DNA of 64,000 nt from Lepeophtheirus salmonis (taxonomy: Eukaryota > Arthropoda > Copepoda > Siphonostomatoida > Caligidae). Positions within the stretch are counted from its first letter, which is position 1, and the number at the start of each line of letters is the position of its first letter. Both the position numbers and the translations under genes were made by a program. Positions 54,920 to 64,000 of this stretch are shown piece after piece. Below the pieces are notes generated by a model. It was not told the DNA's origin. It worked only from the letters and a program-made list of their open reading frames with translations, and did not search any database. The stretch covers positions 30,825,403-30,889,402 of the forward strand of contig NC_052138.2 in NCBI RefSeq assembly GCF_016086655.4, given 5' to 3'.

Positions 54920-55170
54920 CAGTATGACCCGATTATAAAGACACCCGGATATTGTGACAAACATTCCCACCGTTAAAGTGGCATCAAACTCTGATATGCA
55001 GATGTACTGCTCATTATTATCCATTTAATAAATTCATCATCTTCAGAATACAAGCTCTCCTAATTATCATCCTCATAATTATTGACAAGAGGTCCCTATC
55101 TACAATAGCTGAAAACATTAATCTCCTTCAAGTCCTCTGAGGTTTTGTCTACGAGGTTGAAGGTATAAAA
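54920..55170 (-). mobile_element. Possible pogo-like element end
   Basis: The start 'cagtatgacccgattataaa' + gacaccc after TA has the form of a pogo/Tigger terminus. On the minus strand an acidic stretch with an EDDE-type cluster can be pieced together, as in pogo transposase tails, but only with stops and shifts. No second end was found. Confidence 0.3.
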
Positions 55171-55174
55171 TGAC

Positions 55175-55770
55175 TGATCATTTTAGCAGAGCCTTTAGCC
55201 TAGATGTAAAATGTAAATACTCTAATTATACGGTGAATTATAATACAAATTTCATACCTGAAATGGAGATGGTGGGCCTTGATAATGCTTTGAGCACACG
55301 GTTGAAAAATTCTAGAGGTGTTTGCATTGAATTGTATTTGCATTGATTAGCTGTAAAAAATTCTATATGTGATATCGTTTTTGAAGAATTTGGCAAATTC
55401 AATGTTTATATACTATTTAGATGTGTTTAACTTTATCATAGGAAATCACTTATTCCGAGTAAAAAACCGGGCTCGGATCTAGTCTAGTAACTACTGTCTA
55501 GTAAAGTTTGATCTACTATTCAACACAGATAAGATTATTCTAGGGAAAAGTCTATGTCTTATATTATACTGGGTTTTTTTTTTTTTTTTTTTTTTTTTTG
55601 CAGAAGTAGGCAATTCGATGTTTTTATAATGCTGCTGGTTTTATCCTACTCAAGGATCCTACTAATACAGTATGTCTCGATATTGTTCAAAGATATTTAT
55701 TACTTAGACAAAAAGTTAATAACCTTTCTAATACTAATTTTACATAATTTATTGTTTCATATAAGTTAAG
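55175..55770. other. Non-coding stretch with a 26-base T run
   Basis: T run at 55574-55599. No polyadenylated gene copy is recognisable on the minus strand beside it. Confidence 0.45.
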
Positions 55771-55777
55771 CTACTTA

Positions 55778-56410
55778 CAGGTTGTGCAATAATTTTAAGT
55801 CCTTTCTTGGGAAAACGTGTGTACTTAGACAGCTTTTTTTTTTTTTGTTAGATAGCTTTCCTAAACTTGCACTAGTTGGAAAAAAGGGAAACAATTGACG
55901 AATTCTTTGTCCCAATTATTTTGAAAAGTCACAGAGCCCTCCTTTGAATCTGCACCTGGAGTGTCAAGATGACAATTGCTCAAACTCTCAGACTCAGTGA
56001 GGCGTTCATTCGTAAGTTAACGAGGGAATATAAGGTCTCTAAAGGACTCGGCTCCCTGACGCACCTAAAAAAAAAAAGTCACAAATGGCTCCAAGAGTAT
56101 TTGGATGACTTCATCTATCTGGAGTTTTGGCCTCTAAAAACGCCGGATCTGAATTTTATAGATTTTTGTGTGTGGTGCGATCGAACAACAAACCAACCAG
56201 ACCCCCTGCAACATCAAAGACAAACTTACCAAAAGAGATCAAGACGGAATTCCAGGATTTTCCAAGGGACTAAGTGGCGAAGGCCTCCTTGTGCTTTCAG
56301 TCTTGTATATCATAGAGACCTTTGATCTGTAATATGGAGTGTATCATGAGTCCATATTCAATTTTAACTCATATTGAGAACAGGAAAAACATTGTGGGTC
56401 AAAATAATTT
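55778..56410 (+). mobile_element. Tc1-like element, second family, left TIR CAGGTTGTGCAATA
   Basis: Left end caggttgtgcaataatttta just after TA (55776-55777). The 5' region 55848-56040 aligns with 29806-29995. A matching right terminus is not evident; recognisable sequence ends near 56410. Confidence 0.68.
55969..56325 (+). pseudogene. Tc1-like transposase, core-deleted
   Basis: ATG 55969: MTIAQTLRLSEAFIRKLTRE is the N-terminal helix-turn-helix (compare SRTEGLSEIFVCKL at 29.9 kb). YKVSKGLGSLTHL follows, then a deletion joins to KSHKWLQEYLDDFIYLEFWP (the segment after the second catalytic block) and LKTPDLNFIDFCVWCDRTTN (third acidic block, PDLN.ID). A frame change after TTNQ scrambles the C-terminus. 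Open for 118 codons, but the first and second catalytic Asp blocks are missing. It is the better of the two family-2 copies here. Confidence 0.82.
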
Positions 56411-56522
56411 TTTAATGGATGCTATTCATTTCGCCATAGACCTAGATTTTTTCCATTAATTTTAATTAGCTGTTATTCCTAACATAATGGTTGATTGGGG
56501 ATACTTTGAACTTTCCATACAT

Positions 56523-56655
56523 CTAACATATGGGGCTACATCCTCTAGATTCCTGGCAATGCAATTGGTACATTTGAAATTGCCACAAGGTCCACAGTAA
56601 ATATTTTATATAAAAAAATATGTATCTACATTTTCTTCCATAGTTCAGACATTAA
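56523..56655. repeat. Dispersed repeat, paired with 58478-58615
   Basis: 'ctacatcctctagattcctg', 'tggtacatttgaaattgcca', 'ggtccacagtaaatatttta' and 'acattttcttccatagttca' align in order with the copy at 58.5 kb, same orientation, about 1.95 kb apart. Confidence 0.65.
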
Positions 56656-56699
56656 AAGTAATTAGTAATTAAAACAAAGGATTACTTTGTTTTATAGGT

Positions 56700-57050
56700 T
56701 TTATTTTACCAAAAATTCCCCCTCTGCAGCAATACATTTCTCGACTCTTTTCCTAAATCTTTGATAACCAAACTTTACAGTTGACGCTGACGCATTTTGG
56801 GACAGTTTTCCTTCACAGAGATTTTTAAGTTCGTGAAATTTTGGTCGTAGGTAGCATGCGTCTTGTTATCATTAGAGCTCCACACATAATAGTCAAGGGG
56901 ATTCAGATTTGGTGATGAAGGAGGCAAAAGTTCCTTTGACCAAAATCTCTAATGCTCTAATTTTATGTTAAAGTGAGATTGAGTGGTGTATATTGAGTCA
57001 ATATCCAATTCCCACTCCCATAGGAGCTGTTGAAAACAGGAAATAGTATT
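56700..57050 (-). pseudogene. Tc1/mariner transposase C-terminal fragment
   Basis: Minus strand: RFWSKELLPPSSPNLNPLDY then YVWSSNDNKTHATYDQNFTN, LKISVKENCPKMRQRQL, and after a one-base shift TVKFGYQRFRKRVEKCIAAE and GEFLVK with a stop, the usual end. The third block has SPNLNPLD, so the catalytic Asp of SPD is Asn. Upstream (57050 and beyond) the second block is not recognisable. No TIRs. A separate lineage from the others by its linker sequence. It lies between the two copies of the 56523/58478 repeat. Confidence 0.8.
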
Positions 57051-57054
57051 GTGT

Positions 57055-57745
57055 GCAAAATATTTCCATTCACATGATACTGTTTTCCATCAACTATTAT
57101 CCGTAATTACTAACAACATCATGTCTAATTGTCTAATATTTTTACCATACCATACATTTAACTCATGGGGCCACAATTAGCGTGTTCTACAAAAAGCAAA
57201 ATATTTTGTATTATGAAATCTATCCTGTTATATTTTTAGGCTTACCTAAACCTATCTTTAAATATAAAATTTATATGAATACATATGAAATTCAGCCAGC
57301 TCTCATCTCAGTAAATTTAAGGCCCAAAATAGATTAATTGTCTCACATTTTTTTGACAATGATATATAAATTATATCAGGATAAACAAATTTTTGCAACC
57401 TGTTGGTGTTTTTATTTATTTTTAATTTTTTGACACTTTTTTTTGTATATATGTATTTATTTTTTAATTTTTTCTTTATTTTTTTGGGATTTAGTTTGTT
57501 TTAATCAAATGGTTTATAGGTTTTATCAAAATAAGGTATTAAAAGGACTATAATTGTTTGAAAAGTAATGTATTTGAACAGAAGCTCGATGAATATAATT
57601 TTTGCTTGAAACTGGTCTTCATTGTGAACAGTGAAAGATTGGTCAGATATTCCGGACTTGTTATCTTACCAAAGATAGACTGTCACCTATATTTAATTAT
57701 TATTTTTCCAATATGATGCCTACATGCTAAATAAAGAAGAGATTT
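57055..57745. other. AT-rich non-coding stretch
   Basis: Nothing recognised. Confidence 0.4.
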
Positions 57746-57747
57746 TT

Positions 57748-57984
57748 CTAGAGCTCTTTCAATAAGAAGAAATCCTCCTTTATGAACTCCAGTATATGAT
57801 GCTGTTGTTTCATAAGACATAGAGGATACATTTTCCTCTCGTTTATAGCATTAAATTTAGCATTAGCATGCAGTTCACCAGTTGCTCTTTCAATTACAAA
57901 GATAGGCAATATTTTTTCATTAAAGGAGGCTCCAGTTGCATCTACTTGCAATCTCTCTACATTTAATATAAGTTTTTGTATCAT
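57748..57984 (-). CDS. Unrecognised 78-codon open frame
   Basis: Reads MIQKLILNVERLQVDATGAS, then FNEKILPIFVIERATGELHA and INERKMYPLCLM, ending EDFFLLKEL. Composition is more balanced than in chance frames of this AT-rich DNA, and VDATG recalls transposase-like catalytic strands, but I cannot assign a family. It could be one exon of an unknown gene or a transposon piece. No splice, promoter or neighbour evidence. Confidence 0.25.
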   Translation of the reverse strand: MIQKLILNVERLQVDATGASFNEKILPIFVIERATGELHANAKFNAINERKMYPLCLMKQQHHILEFIKEDFFLLKEL

Positions 57985-57989
57985 ATCTA

Positions 57990-58475
57990 AACTTCCATAG
58001 CCTGGTATTTGATTATAGTGTAATTAAACATGTTTTTATATAATAAAAATATTTAAAAACTTGACCAACTACAGAAATAGGTTAGCCTAAATTGGAAATT
58101 TGTAATTTAAAGTTAATATAAATTGTTCAAACTAGTATATTTATGCAGAAAAAGGCATAAACTAAGCAAAAATGAGTTTAAAACACTATAAAGTAAAATT
58201 TGATTTCTAATTGTCTTAGAATGAAAATATAGGCCAAACAAAATAATAGATAAATGGATAGAATTAGTCATATTCACGGAAATATAAGGTTTTCATGTGC
58301 TGAAACCATACAACTAGTTGAAATGCTTCCCTTCAAAATCGATTAAATCTTTGAACCTCCAAGGCTGGCTGAATTTTTAAGATATCAGTATAATTTTTAT
58401 TGCATTATTATATATTGAAAAATCTCGTAAAAAACAGCACGGATTTCATGATATCAAACCATTTTTTTAGGGGGG
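57990..58475. other. AT-rich non-coding stretch
   Basis: No gene recognised; a G-run at about 58471-58479 precedes the repeat. Confidence 0.4.
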
Positions 58476-58477
58476 GG

Positions 58478-58615
58478 GGCACCTTAGGCCACATCCTTGG
58501 ATTCCTAGCAGTGTATCTGATGCTCCTGAATACAGTCGACGGTAAATGTTAAAAAAACAAAAAAAAAACATTAAATAATCTGCGCGTACACTTTCTTCAG
58601 TAGCTCAGGCATTTT
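58478..58615. repeat. Dispersed repeat, paired with 56523-56655
   Basis: Second copy: 'acatccttggattcctagca', 'acagtcgacggtaaatgtta', 'acactttcttcagtagctca'. Confidence 0.65.
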
Positions 58616-58939
58616 AAAATAACTTTGACGTCTATTCACATTAAAGAACAATTAAAGCTCTTGAGTCAACAAGACATTTTCAAATTTTTATGGTGAATAA
58701 ATGAAATAAGTGTCCAAGTGGTATTGAGACTTATTGTATTTATGTATTATGTTTATCCATAGTGATATATCCTCCGAAATTGTATGATAAAGTTGATTGC
58801 TGATAAAAAAACCTGGATGTAGGGACTAATTTACCATATCCCAATTGCGTCACTATAATTGGGCTATACTCAGAGATGTAGATCCTGTGAATTTTTTAAC
58901 TGACCCTAATTTTTGGCATTAGTCATCTGAAGAATGAGT

Positions 58940-59340
58940 TTTCTTTTCCATAGCAGTTGTCATTATTATTTAATTCCTGAGTAGTGAACATCCTTTTCTA
59001 AATATAATTAATGATATTCAAAACCTGATTGAACATTCGTATCTACTTCTTAAAAGACGGAGTGTAACCCTGAAGATTGGTTGCAGAGTTATAATTGTAA
59101 GTCCTTCTTGGACTCAGAGTAGAATTGATGATCGACATCGGACTAATTCTTGCCAATGTTCTTGATTATTTGCTTTACTCCTTTCTCCCTTGTCACAGCT
59201 GATTTTAGCTGATCTGATGAAGAGTCGTGAGCCTTATTCTTTCTCTCCTCCTGAACACTCTCCAAATGTTCAGGTTTACCATGTTGATTTTATGTTTCTT
59301 TTTTTAACAAGCCCATTGCACACAGGATTTTCATTATTTC
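58940..59340. repeat. Dispersed repeat (copy 2 of the 15935 family)
   Basis: Its first half aligns with 15935-16080; its second half aligns with 59750-59920 through 'cccttgtcacagctgatttt' versus 'tcttgtcacagctgattgaa', 'agctgatctgatg', 'tgttcaggtttac' and 'tgcacacaggat'. Confidence 0.62.
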
Positions 59341-59493
59341 CTATAAATATCCTGACAGACGAGTAACTTCCTTGTACCATGTCTATGTAAATAAATAGTT
59401 GCACGTGTATTGAAGTCTCCTCTACACCTTCTCACTGTCTGATTTGGTTTCCAATTAAGATGTGTCACTCCTCCGACAGAGAGGAGTGTTTTC

Positions 59494-59668
59494 AGGGGCG
59501 TCCGTAGGATTATAATTGTGGATTTGGAATTTTTTGAAAAAAATATCAAATATCAAATTTTCTATTTAAAAGAAAAAAATCTTTAATGAAAAAAATATCA
59601 AATATCAAATTTTCTATTTTTTTTTTGGGGGCGAAAGCCCCTCCAGACCACCCCCTGCGGGCGGCCCT
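59494..59668. mobile_element. AT-rich miniature element, complete short copy
   Basis: 175 bp with both ends: left aggggcgtccgtagg, right read inward agggccgcccgcagg. The core holds two tandem 'aaaaatatcaaatatcaaat' + tttctattt units and, near the right end, ggggcgaaagcccc, a small hairpin. It separates two copies of another repeat. Confidence 0.75.
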
Positions 59669-59689
59669 TATTCGATAGAAGAGAAATGA

Positions 59690-59920
59690 TTGTGCATCGA
59701 GGTGGGCCTCACGAAGGATGAACCTATGGATGAGAGCAATACTCTGTCATGGGATAATGTCTTTGATCATTTGCTTCTCTCTTTCTTCTCTTGTCACAGC
59801 TGATTGAAGCTGATCTAATGGAACGTCATGAGCATTAATGGATTCTTCAAATTGTCAGGATTACAATATTGATTTTTTATTTTTTTTAACACGCCCGTTT
59901 TACACAGGATCTACATCACT
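59690..59920. repeat. Dispersed repeat (copy 3 of the 15935 family)
   Basis: See 58940-59340; the matching half runs 59750-59920, same orientation, about 595 bp downstream. Confidence 0.62.
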
Positions 59921-59924
59921 AGTT

Positions 59925-60355
59925 ATACTCCACCTACCACCAAAATATATACGAATTGTGAATCATTTATTACGTATCTAAATATTTGAAAGGTATAATT
60001 GGTACATAAATAATCCATGACACCAAAAGCAGTATGATTTGTTCATTAGTGAGTCTTACAATATTCTAGTGGAAATAAATCATTTAAATAATAGCCTACA
60101 TATCACGGAACCAAGAAAAAATTATTATTCAAAAATAAGCCAATCCTTTAAAGAGATACTACTACATCATTTCCTTTATCGTGTGAGTACTACTTTCAAT
60201 AAATGAAAAGTAACGCCCATTAATAATTATAGTTCTGATTCGAATCCAACAAAACTTGTAAACTTGAGTAAAATATTAATTATATATACATATGTTCAAG
60301 TGGTTTGATTTTCAACTTTTTTTCGAATTTCGATTGTGGATAGTGGGTAAAAGTC
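59925..60355. other. AT-rich non-coding stretch
   Basis: Nothing recognised. Confidence 0.4.
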
Positions 60356-60361
60356 GTTATA

Positions 60362-61234
60362 CACAGGGTGCGTTGACAAAATCTGCCGCATTTTAAAGAC
60401 GACATTACTCCATCAGCTGATATCTGATCCGTCTGTTTTTGGCGTTGAAATTTTAATAACTAAAGCCCGGGGAAAATTTCAACTTCATTTTAAGTGCCTA
60501 AGAAAAGTAATTATGTTCAATGATAGATCGTAGGTGCGCTGCTATTCAGATTATGCTTAGTGATCACATGAAATTTAACAATGCTGACATCTCTGGCCTT
60601 CTGTCAATTCCAGTTAGAACGATCAGAAGTCTCAGGAAGCAGCTGGAGGAGTCATCGGACCCGATGTACGTTGTTGACAGGAAGAAGAAGGAGGAGAAGA
60701 GCACCAGGATGGTCCAGGACGTCACCTTCATCAACAAGATCAGGGACATCATCGACGAGGACCCCCATGAGAGCTATGTCAAGTCTGATGTCAGCGACAG
60801 GCCGTGGATGTGGCAGCAGGACTCCGCTCCGGCCAACAAAGATAAGTGGACGCTATAATGGCTGAAAAGCAATGCTTTTGCATTCGTACCCTTTCCTCTT
60901 GGCCTCCCTCATCAGCGAATTTTAACCCGTTGGATTACTTTGTCTGTTCCTACGTGGAGAACATGACCAACCGCTCTTTCCATAGCACCAAGCAGTCTTT
61001 CATCACCTGCATCAAGGAGAAATTCAGTGAGATAGAAGCAGCGCAGATCCAAAATTCCTGTTCTCGGTTTCGTAGCCGCATTGAGCAGGGGTTGACCGCA
61101 GACGGCGGCTACATTGATAAAATAACTGCTCTATATCCTAATAAAGATATTTGTTTTTATTTTATCAATAAATATTATAAAATAAGCTTGTAGTTGTTGT
61201 TTTTTGAAGCGGCAAATTTTGTTCACGCACCCTG
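60362..61234 (+). mobile_element. Tc1/mariner deletion derivative, TIR CAGGGTGCGT
   Basis: Left end (ca)CAGGGTGCGTTGACAAAAT, right end read inward CAGGGTGCGTGAACAAAATT; continuing ctgccgc / tgccgct. TA at 60360-60361 and 61235-61236. 873 bp with a single plus-strand transposase gene carrying an internal deletion. Confidence 0.88.
60520..61193 (+). pseudogene. Mariner-like transposase with deleted core
   Basis: ATG 60520 starts MIDRRCAAIQIMLSDHMKFN, a helix-turn-helix around ADISGLLSIPVRTIRSLRKQ, then the linker KKKEEKSTRMVQDVTFINKI and IDEDPHESYVK. A deletion removes the first catalytic block and joins directly to RPWMWQQDSAPANK (second Asp). A frame change near 60850 leads to SWPPSSANFNPLDYFV, where the third-block Asp (normally SPD.NPLD) is replaced by Ala-Asn. 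SFHSTKQSFITCIKEKFSEI and CSRFRSRIEQGLTADGGYID complete a normal C-terminus. Low divergence within the frames suggests a fairly recent derivative, but two of three catalytic residues are lost. Confidence 0.87.
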
Positions 61235-61239
61235 TAGTA

Positions 61240-62025
61240 TAAAATTACCTATGCAAAATTGCCTTGTCTCTTGAGGTCAGCTTTAAGTGGCACATTTGAA
61301 AAAAGGCATAAATTCATTACTTAGAAAATATAGGTACCCAAAAATACATTTTTAGTTATTTTGCATAAAATTGTTTTGATAGACATTTTTCTTTTCTAAC
61401 CTATATAGACATTTAATTTTTTTTAAATTGTCTTACAGAGCAAAACAAAAAGAGAAAACCATTATGAAAATTTGAAGAACTGCGTATAATGTGCATTATT
61501 TTTGTATATTTTCAGAAAGGAAAGATTAAATTTTTCTGAATTTATTTTCTCGTTTTGCTCAATGGGGGTACCTTTAGAAAAAAAACTTTAATCATGTATT
61601 TATAGTTTAGAATAATGTTATCATTAATTGATGTAAAATAAGGATTAATGCTTTATTTAAATCTTTATTGAGTAAATAAAGAACTTTTATCTCCTTCCAA
61701 ACTTTGAACTTGATATGCTACCTAAAAATGAGATTGTAGAAAAATGAAATTTTGCATATGTTATTTCCTTAACAAATCCCAACTTTTTTGGAACTGCTCG
61801 TAATCAAAATTTAAGACACGTTAAAAAAAAAAAAGAAGGCCAACATTTTTCCTGTTCAAAAACTGCCACACAATATACATAATGATTTGTCATTTGAAAG
61901 ATATTATTGTAAATTACGTGTACCTACAGAGTATGAAGGGGAAATTTTCCGAGAACAAAAAGCAAAACCAAAGCCTTTTTTTATTAGAAAAGTTTAACGA
62001 AAAATTATTATGGAATAAACTTTTA
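61240..62025. other. AT-rich non-coding stretch
   Basis: Nothing recognised. Confidence 0.4.
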
Positions 62026-62029
62026 GCAA

Positions 62030-62903
62030 TCAATCTTGGCAAGAATGATTCAATATAGACGCCTCTATCATAGCCTGCATAGAAACTTGGTTGGTACAGG
62101 TTGCCACAATATACTCGGGGGATATGTTGGCCCATTGCTTGTTGATGCTGGTCTTGAGCTCCTGCACATTTATGTGTGATGTCTTCCTCACCTTGTTCGA
62201 GGGGATTGAGATCAGGACAGGAAGACCACCAGAAGGTCTTCTCTCAGAAGTCAGCAAAGTGCTCCTCGTTGAACTTTTGCGTCTTCAAGGCTGTATGGGT
62301 TGAACCACCGTCACAAGTTCATATATAGTTACTCTCAGGCTTGTCAGCCTACAGCCATGTCAAAATTTTCCACCTCAGGACGTTATAGTAGGCCTCAGTT
62401 CCACTTTTTTCATTAGGGTTGAAGAAGAATTTTCTTCCAATCATTGTTTGGGCCAGATGTTTTATGCTAAAGGTACCCTAGATTTCTTCGGGTGATGCTA
62501 TATAAATCTTCCGTTTCTGCGGTTCAAAATCAGATCCACTGTGAATATCTTCTTGTCTTAGAAGATCTTCACATACCACAGATGACTCTTCAAGCAATTA
62601 AGAACTTTTTGTACATCTCTCAAATCTTAAGATCTTCATCTTGTCAGTGAGGAGATTTCTTGTAGTCCTGTCAAAGCTCTTTAGGCCAAAGTGATCCCGA
62701 ACTGCCTTCCTGATAGTGATCTTGTCTACGTTGAACTCGTCAGAAAAGCAGCGTATTGATACTGCTCGATCTTCCTTGATTTTGGCCTACACGAACTTGA
62801 GAAATGTTTCATCTCGCTGCGATCCATTTCCTCCACTTCCTGCCTTGTATTTGACTCCTTTACCATTTTCCTTGGCCACCCGGATGTTTTGAACTGTCCT
62901 CAT
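62030..62903 (-). pseudogene. Tc1-like transposase, nearly full length, heavily mutated
   Basis: Minus strand from ATG near 62903: MRTVQNIRVAKENGKGVKYK, GSQRDETFLKFV then a stop, IKEDRAVSIRCFSDEFNVDK, ITIRKAVRDHFGLKSFDRTT, NLLTDKMKILRFERCTKSS. The first acidic block is scrambled (QEDIHSGSDFEPQKR). YIASPEEI, AQTMI and KFFFNPNEKSGTEAYYNVLR follow, in step with the 40.4-kb transposase (GSPEEVKGML, PAQTMVMG, TGEKNVHEAY). The second block reads CDGGSTHTALKTQKF. The third is damaged, and the C-terminus KTSHINVQELKTSINKQWAN, ISPEYIVATC is in another frame. More than five disruptions. A sister lineage of 40349-41617; TIRs not found. Confidence 0.85.
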
Positions 62904-62909
62904 GTTGAC

Positions 62910-63600
62910 GTTGACAATAACTCAATTATATACTGAATTAAGTCACTTTTTCATTTCACCTGCCTGTTATATGCTTATGGGGGACAAAATAAATAACTGC
63001 TAGAAAGAGGAGAACTTTCTACATTAAAAATAACACTAGTACAAAGAAAGTATTAAAATTATATTTAATTTAATCTATATTTATTTTATTATGCATTTTA
63101 AAAACAATTTACACCAAGGATAGACGAGAATTCTTCTTTTAGAGGGAGATATTTACACGCCCACAACTTTTAAAATAATGGAAAAAAGAGCATACGCACA
63201 TTTTATTATTACAAATATACTCCATCTGAACAGGGAATTGTCGTTTAAGTCCATATACTTCTCGAGGAACGACCGATTATTAAACCTACGCAAATTGAGT
63301 TAAAGAGATTATTTTTTCCTAAGAGCGTTGTCCATTGAGCTACTTCATTCCATATTTAATGATATATTCTTGACCTTTTTGGATCAATATTTTGTATCGA
63401 ACCCGTAGTTTTAGACCGTGGATTGAAATTGAGTCTTATTCAAATCGTGATATATATATACCAGTTGTGCACATATGGACCAGTTTAAACTCTATACAAC
63501 TTCATCTTGTCCAGTTCAGTTGTGAATTATCTTGCGTCAAGTATAGAGGTCTCAAATGAATAGGTTCACCATATTTTAGATTTTTACTGCCTAAAAGGGA
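62910..63600. other. AT-rich non-coding stretch
   Basis: No supported feature. Confidence 0.4.
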
Positions 63601-63689
63601 ATAAATCGTCAAAAGTGACCAAGAAAATTTGCAACGTTTATTGGGACGCTACGTTTTTGGTGCGTGTTGAATAAAAGTGGTTCAAGCTA

Positions 63690-64000
63690 TTTTTTTATGC
63701 TCAATTCTGTCTTCTACAGTGAACAACTGGACCGTTTGAAGCTTGCAATCGAATATAAGCGGCCTGCATTGGTGAATATGGGACAACTAGACATCATCAA
63801 GACAACGCCAGGCTACACACATCTTTGATGACGCGGCATAAGCTACGGGAGCTGAGATGGGAAGTTTTTATGCATCCACACTACAGTCTAGACCTGACAC
63901 CAAGTGACTACAAATACAAGTACAAATTTGGCTTCAATAGAGGCCTGTGAATATTAGTTGCCCAATTTTTTTGCCAATGGGACAAGAGCTTCTAGGAAAA
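63690..64000 (+). pseudogene. Irritans/mauritiana-type mariner transposase, partial, runs off the window
   Basis: Plus strand: MLNSVFYSEQLDRLKLAIEY then KRPALVNMG, a frame change, HQDNARLHTSLMTRHKLREL (second catalytic Asp in HQDNAR.H), RWEVFMHPHYSLDLTPSDYK (third Asp block, normally YSPDLAPSDYH; Pro is Leu here but the Asp is kept). After a disturbed stretch and a stop, VAQFF and WDKSF continue in a further frame toward the window end. This is classical mariner (DD34D), different from all the Tc1-like relics upstream. The 5' part before 63690 is not recognisable. Confidence 0.85.

Noticed and set aside
55574..55599. 26-base T run as the poly(A) tail of a retroposed gene on the minus strand
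   Set aside because: No recognisable gene or target duplication adjoins it, and A/T runs are common here.

Overview
The window reads as AT-rich animal nuclear DNA in which essentially every recognisable coding trace belongs to a decayed DNA transposon. There are no operons, no prokaryotic gene density, no long open frames and no tRNA or rRNA genes. The mix of many divergent, dead Tc1/mariner lineages, AT-rich miniature elements with GGGGCGTCC-type ends, and hAT, Helitron and MULE debris resembles the genome of a parasitic copepod such as a sea louse (Lepeophtheirus/Caligus). That assignment is inference from remembered family character, not a database result.

Tc1/mariner (IS630-Tc1-mariner superfamily): about 18 separate relics. 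Several keep both terminal inverted repeats (TIRs): 7913-8556, 17978-18636, 34217-35098, 40349-41617 and 60362-61234. Four of these five are internal-deletion derivatives: a helix-turn-helix-bearing N-terminus and the C-terminus survive while part or all of the catalytic core is gone. The best preserved is 40349-41617 (1269 bp), with one frameshift, a few stops and a lost second catalytic Asp. Others are transposase fragments at about 4.1, 12.2, 14.8, 16.4, 28.9-30.8, 36.4, 42.4, 47.7, 55.8, 56.7, 62.0 and 63.7 kb; the last runs off the window.

Other coding relics: a Helitron helicase 3' end twice (575-1050 minus, 41755-42240 plus), a MULE transposase C-terminus (49336-49745), a hAT dimerisation domain (31692-31910), and one non-transposon trace, a fatty-acid-binding-protein-like fragment (13423-13768 minus) that looks pseudogenised.

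Non-coding elements: (i) an AT-rich family with GC-rich ends, about ten copies, several nested in other elements; (ii) an element family full of GGTCC/GACCG motifs, ends AGTGTTG, one copy with a clean 9-bp target duplication; (iii) a 750-bp hAT-type element (37979-38728) with 8-bp duplications and a nested insertion; (iv) a fold-back element (19965-20405); (v) inverted-repeat and palindromic structures, including a 48-bp almost perfect palindrome (33174-33221) and an interleaved pair of inverted repeats (39071-39275); (vi) several dispersed repeat pairs of unknown class.

Nothing here looks like an active gene or a functioning multi-gene system. The biology in view is layered transposon invasion, internal deletion, nesting and decay.
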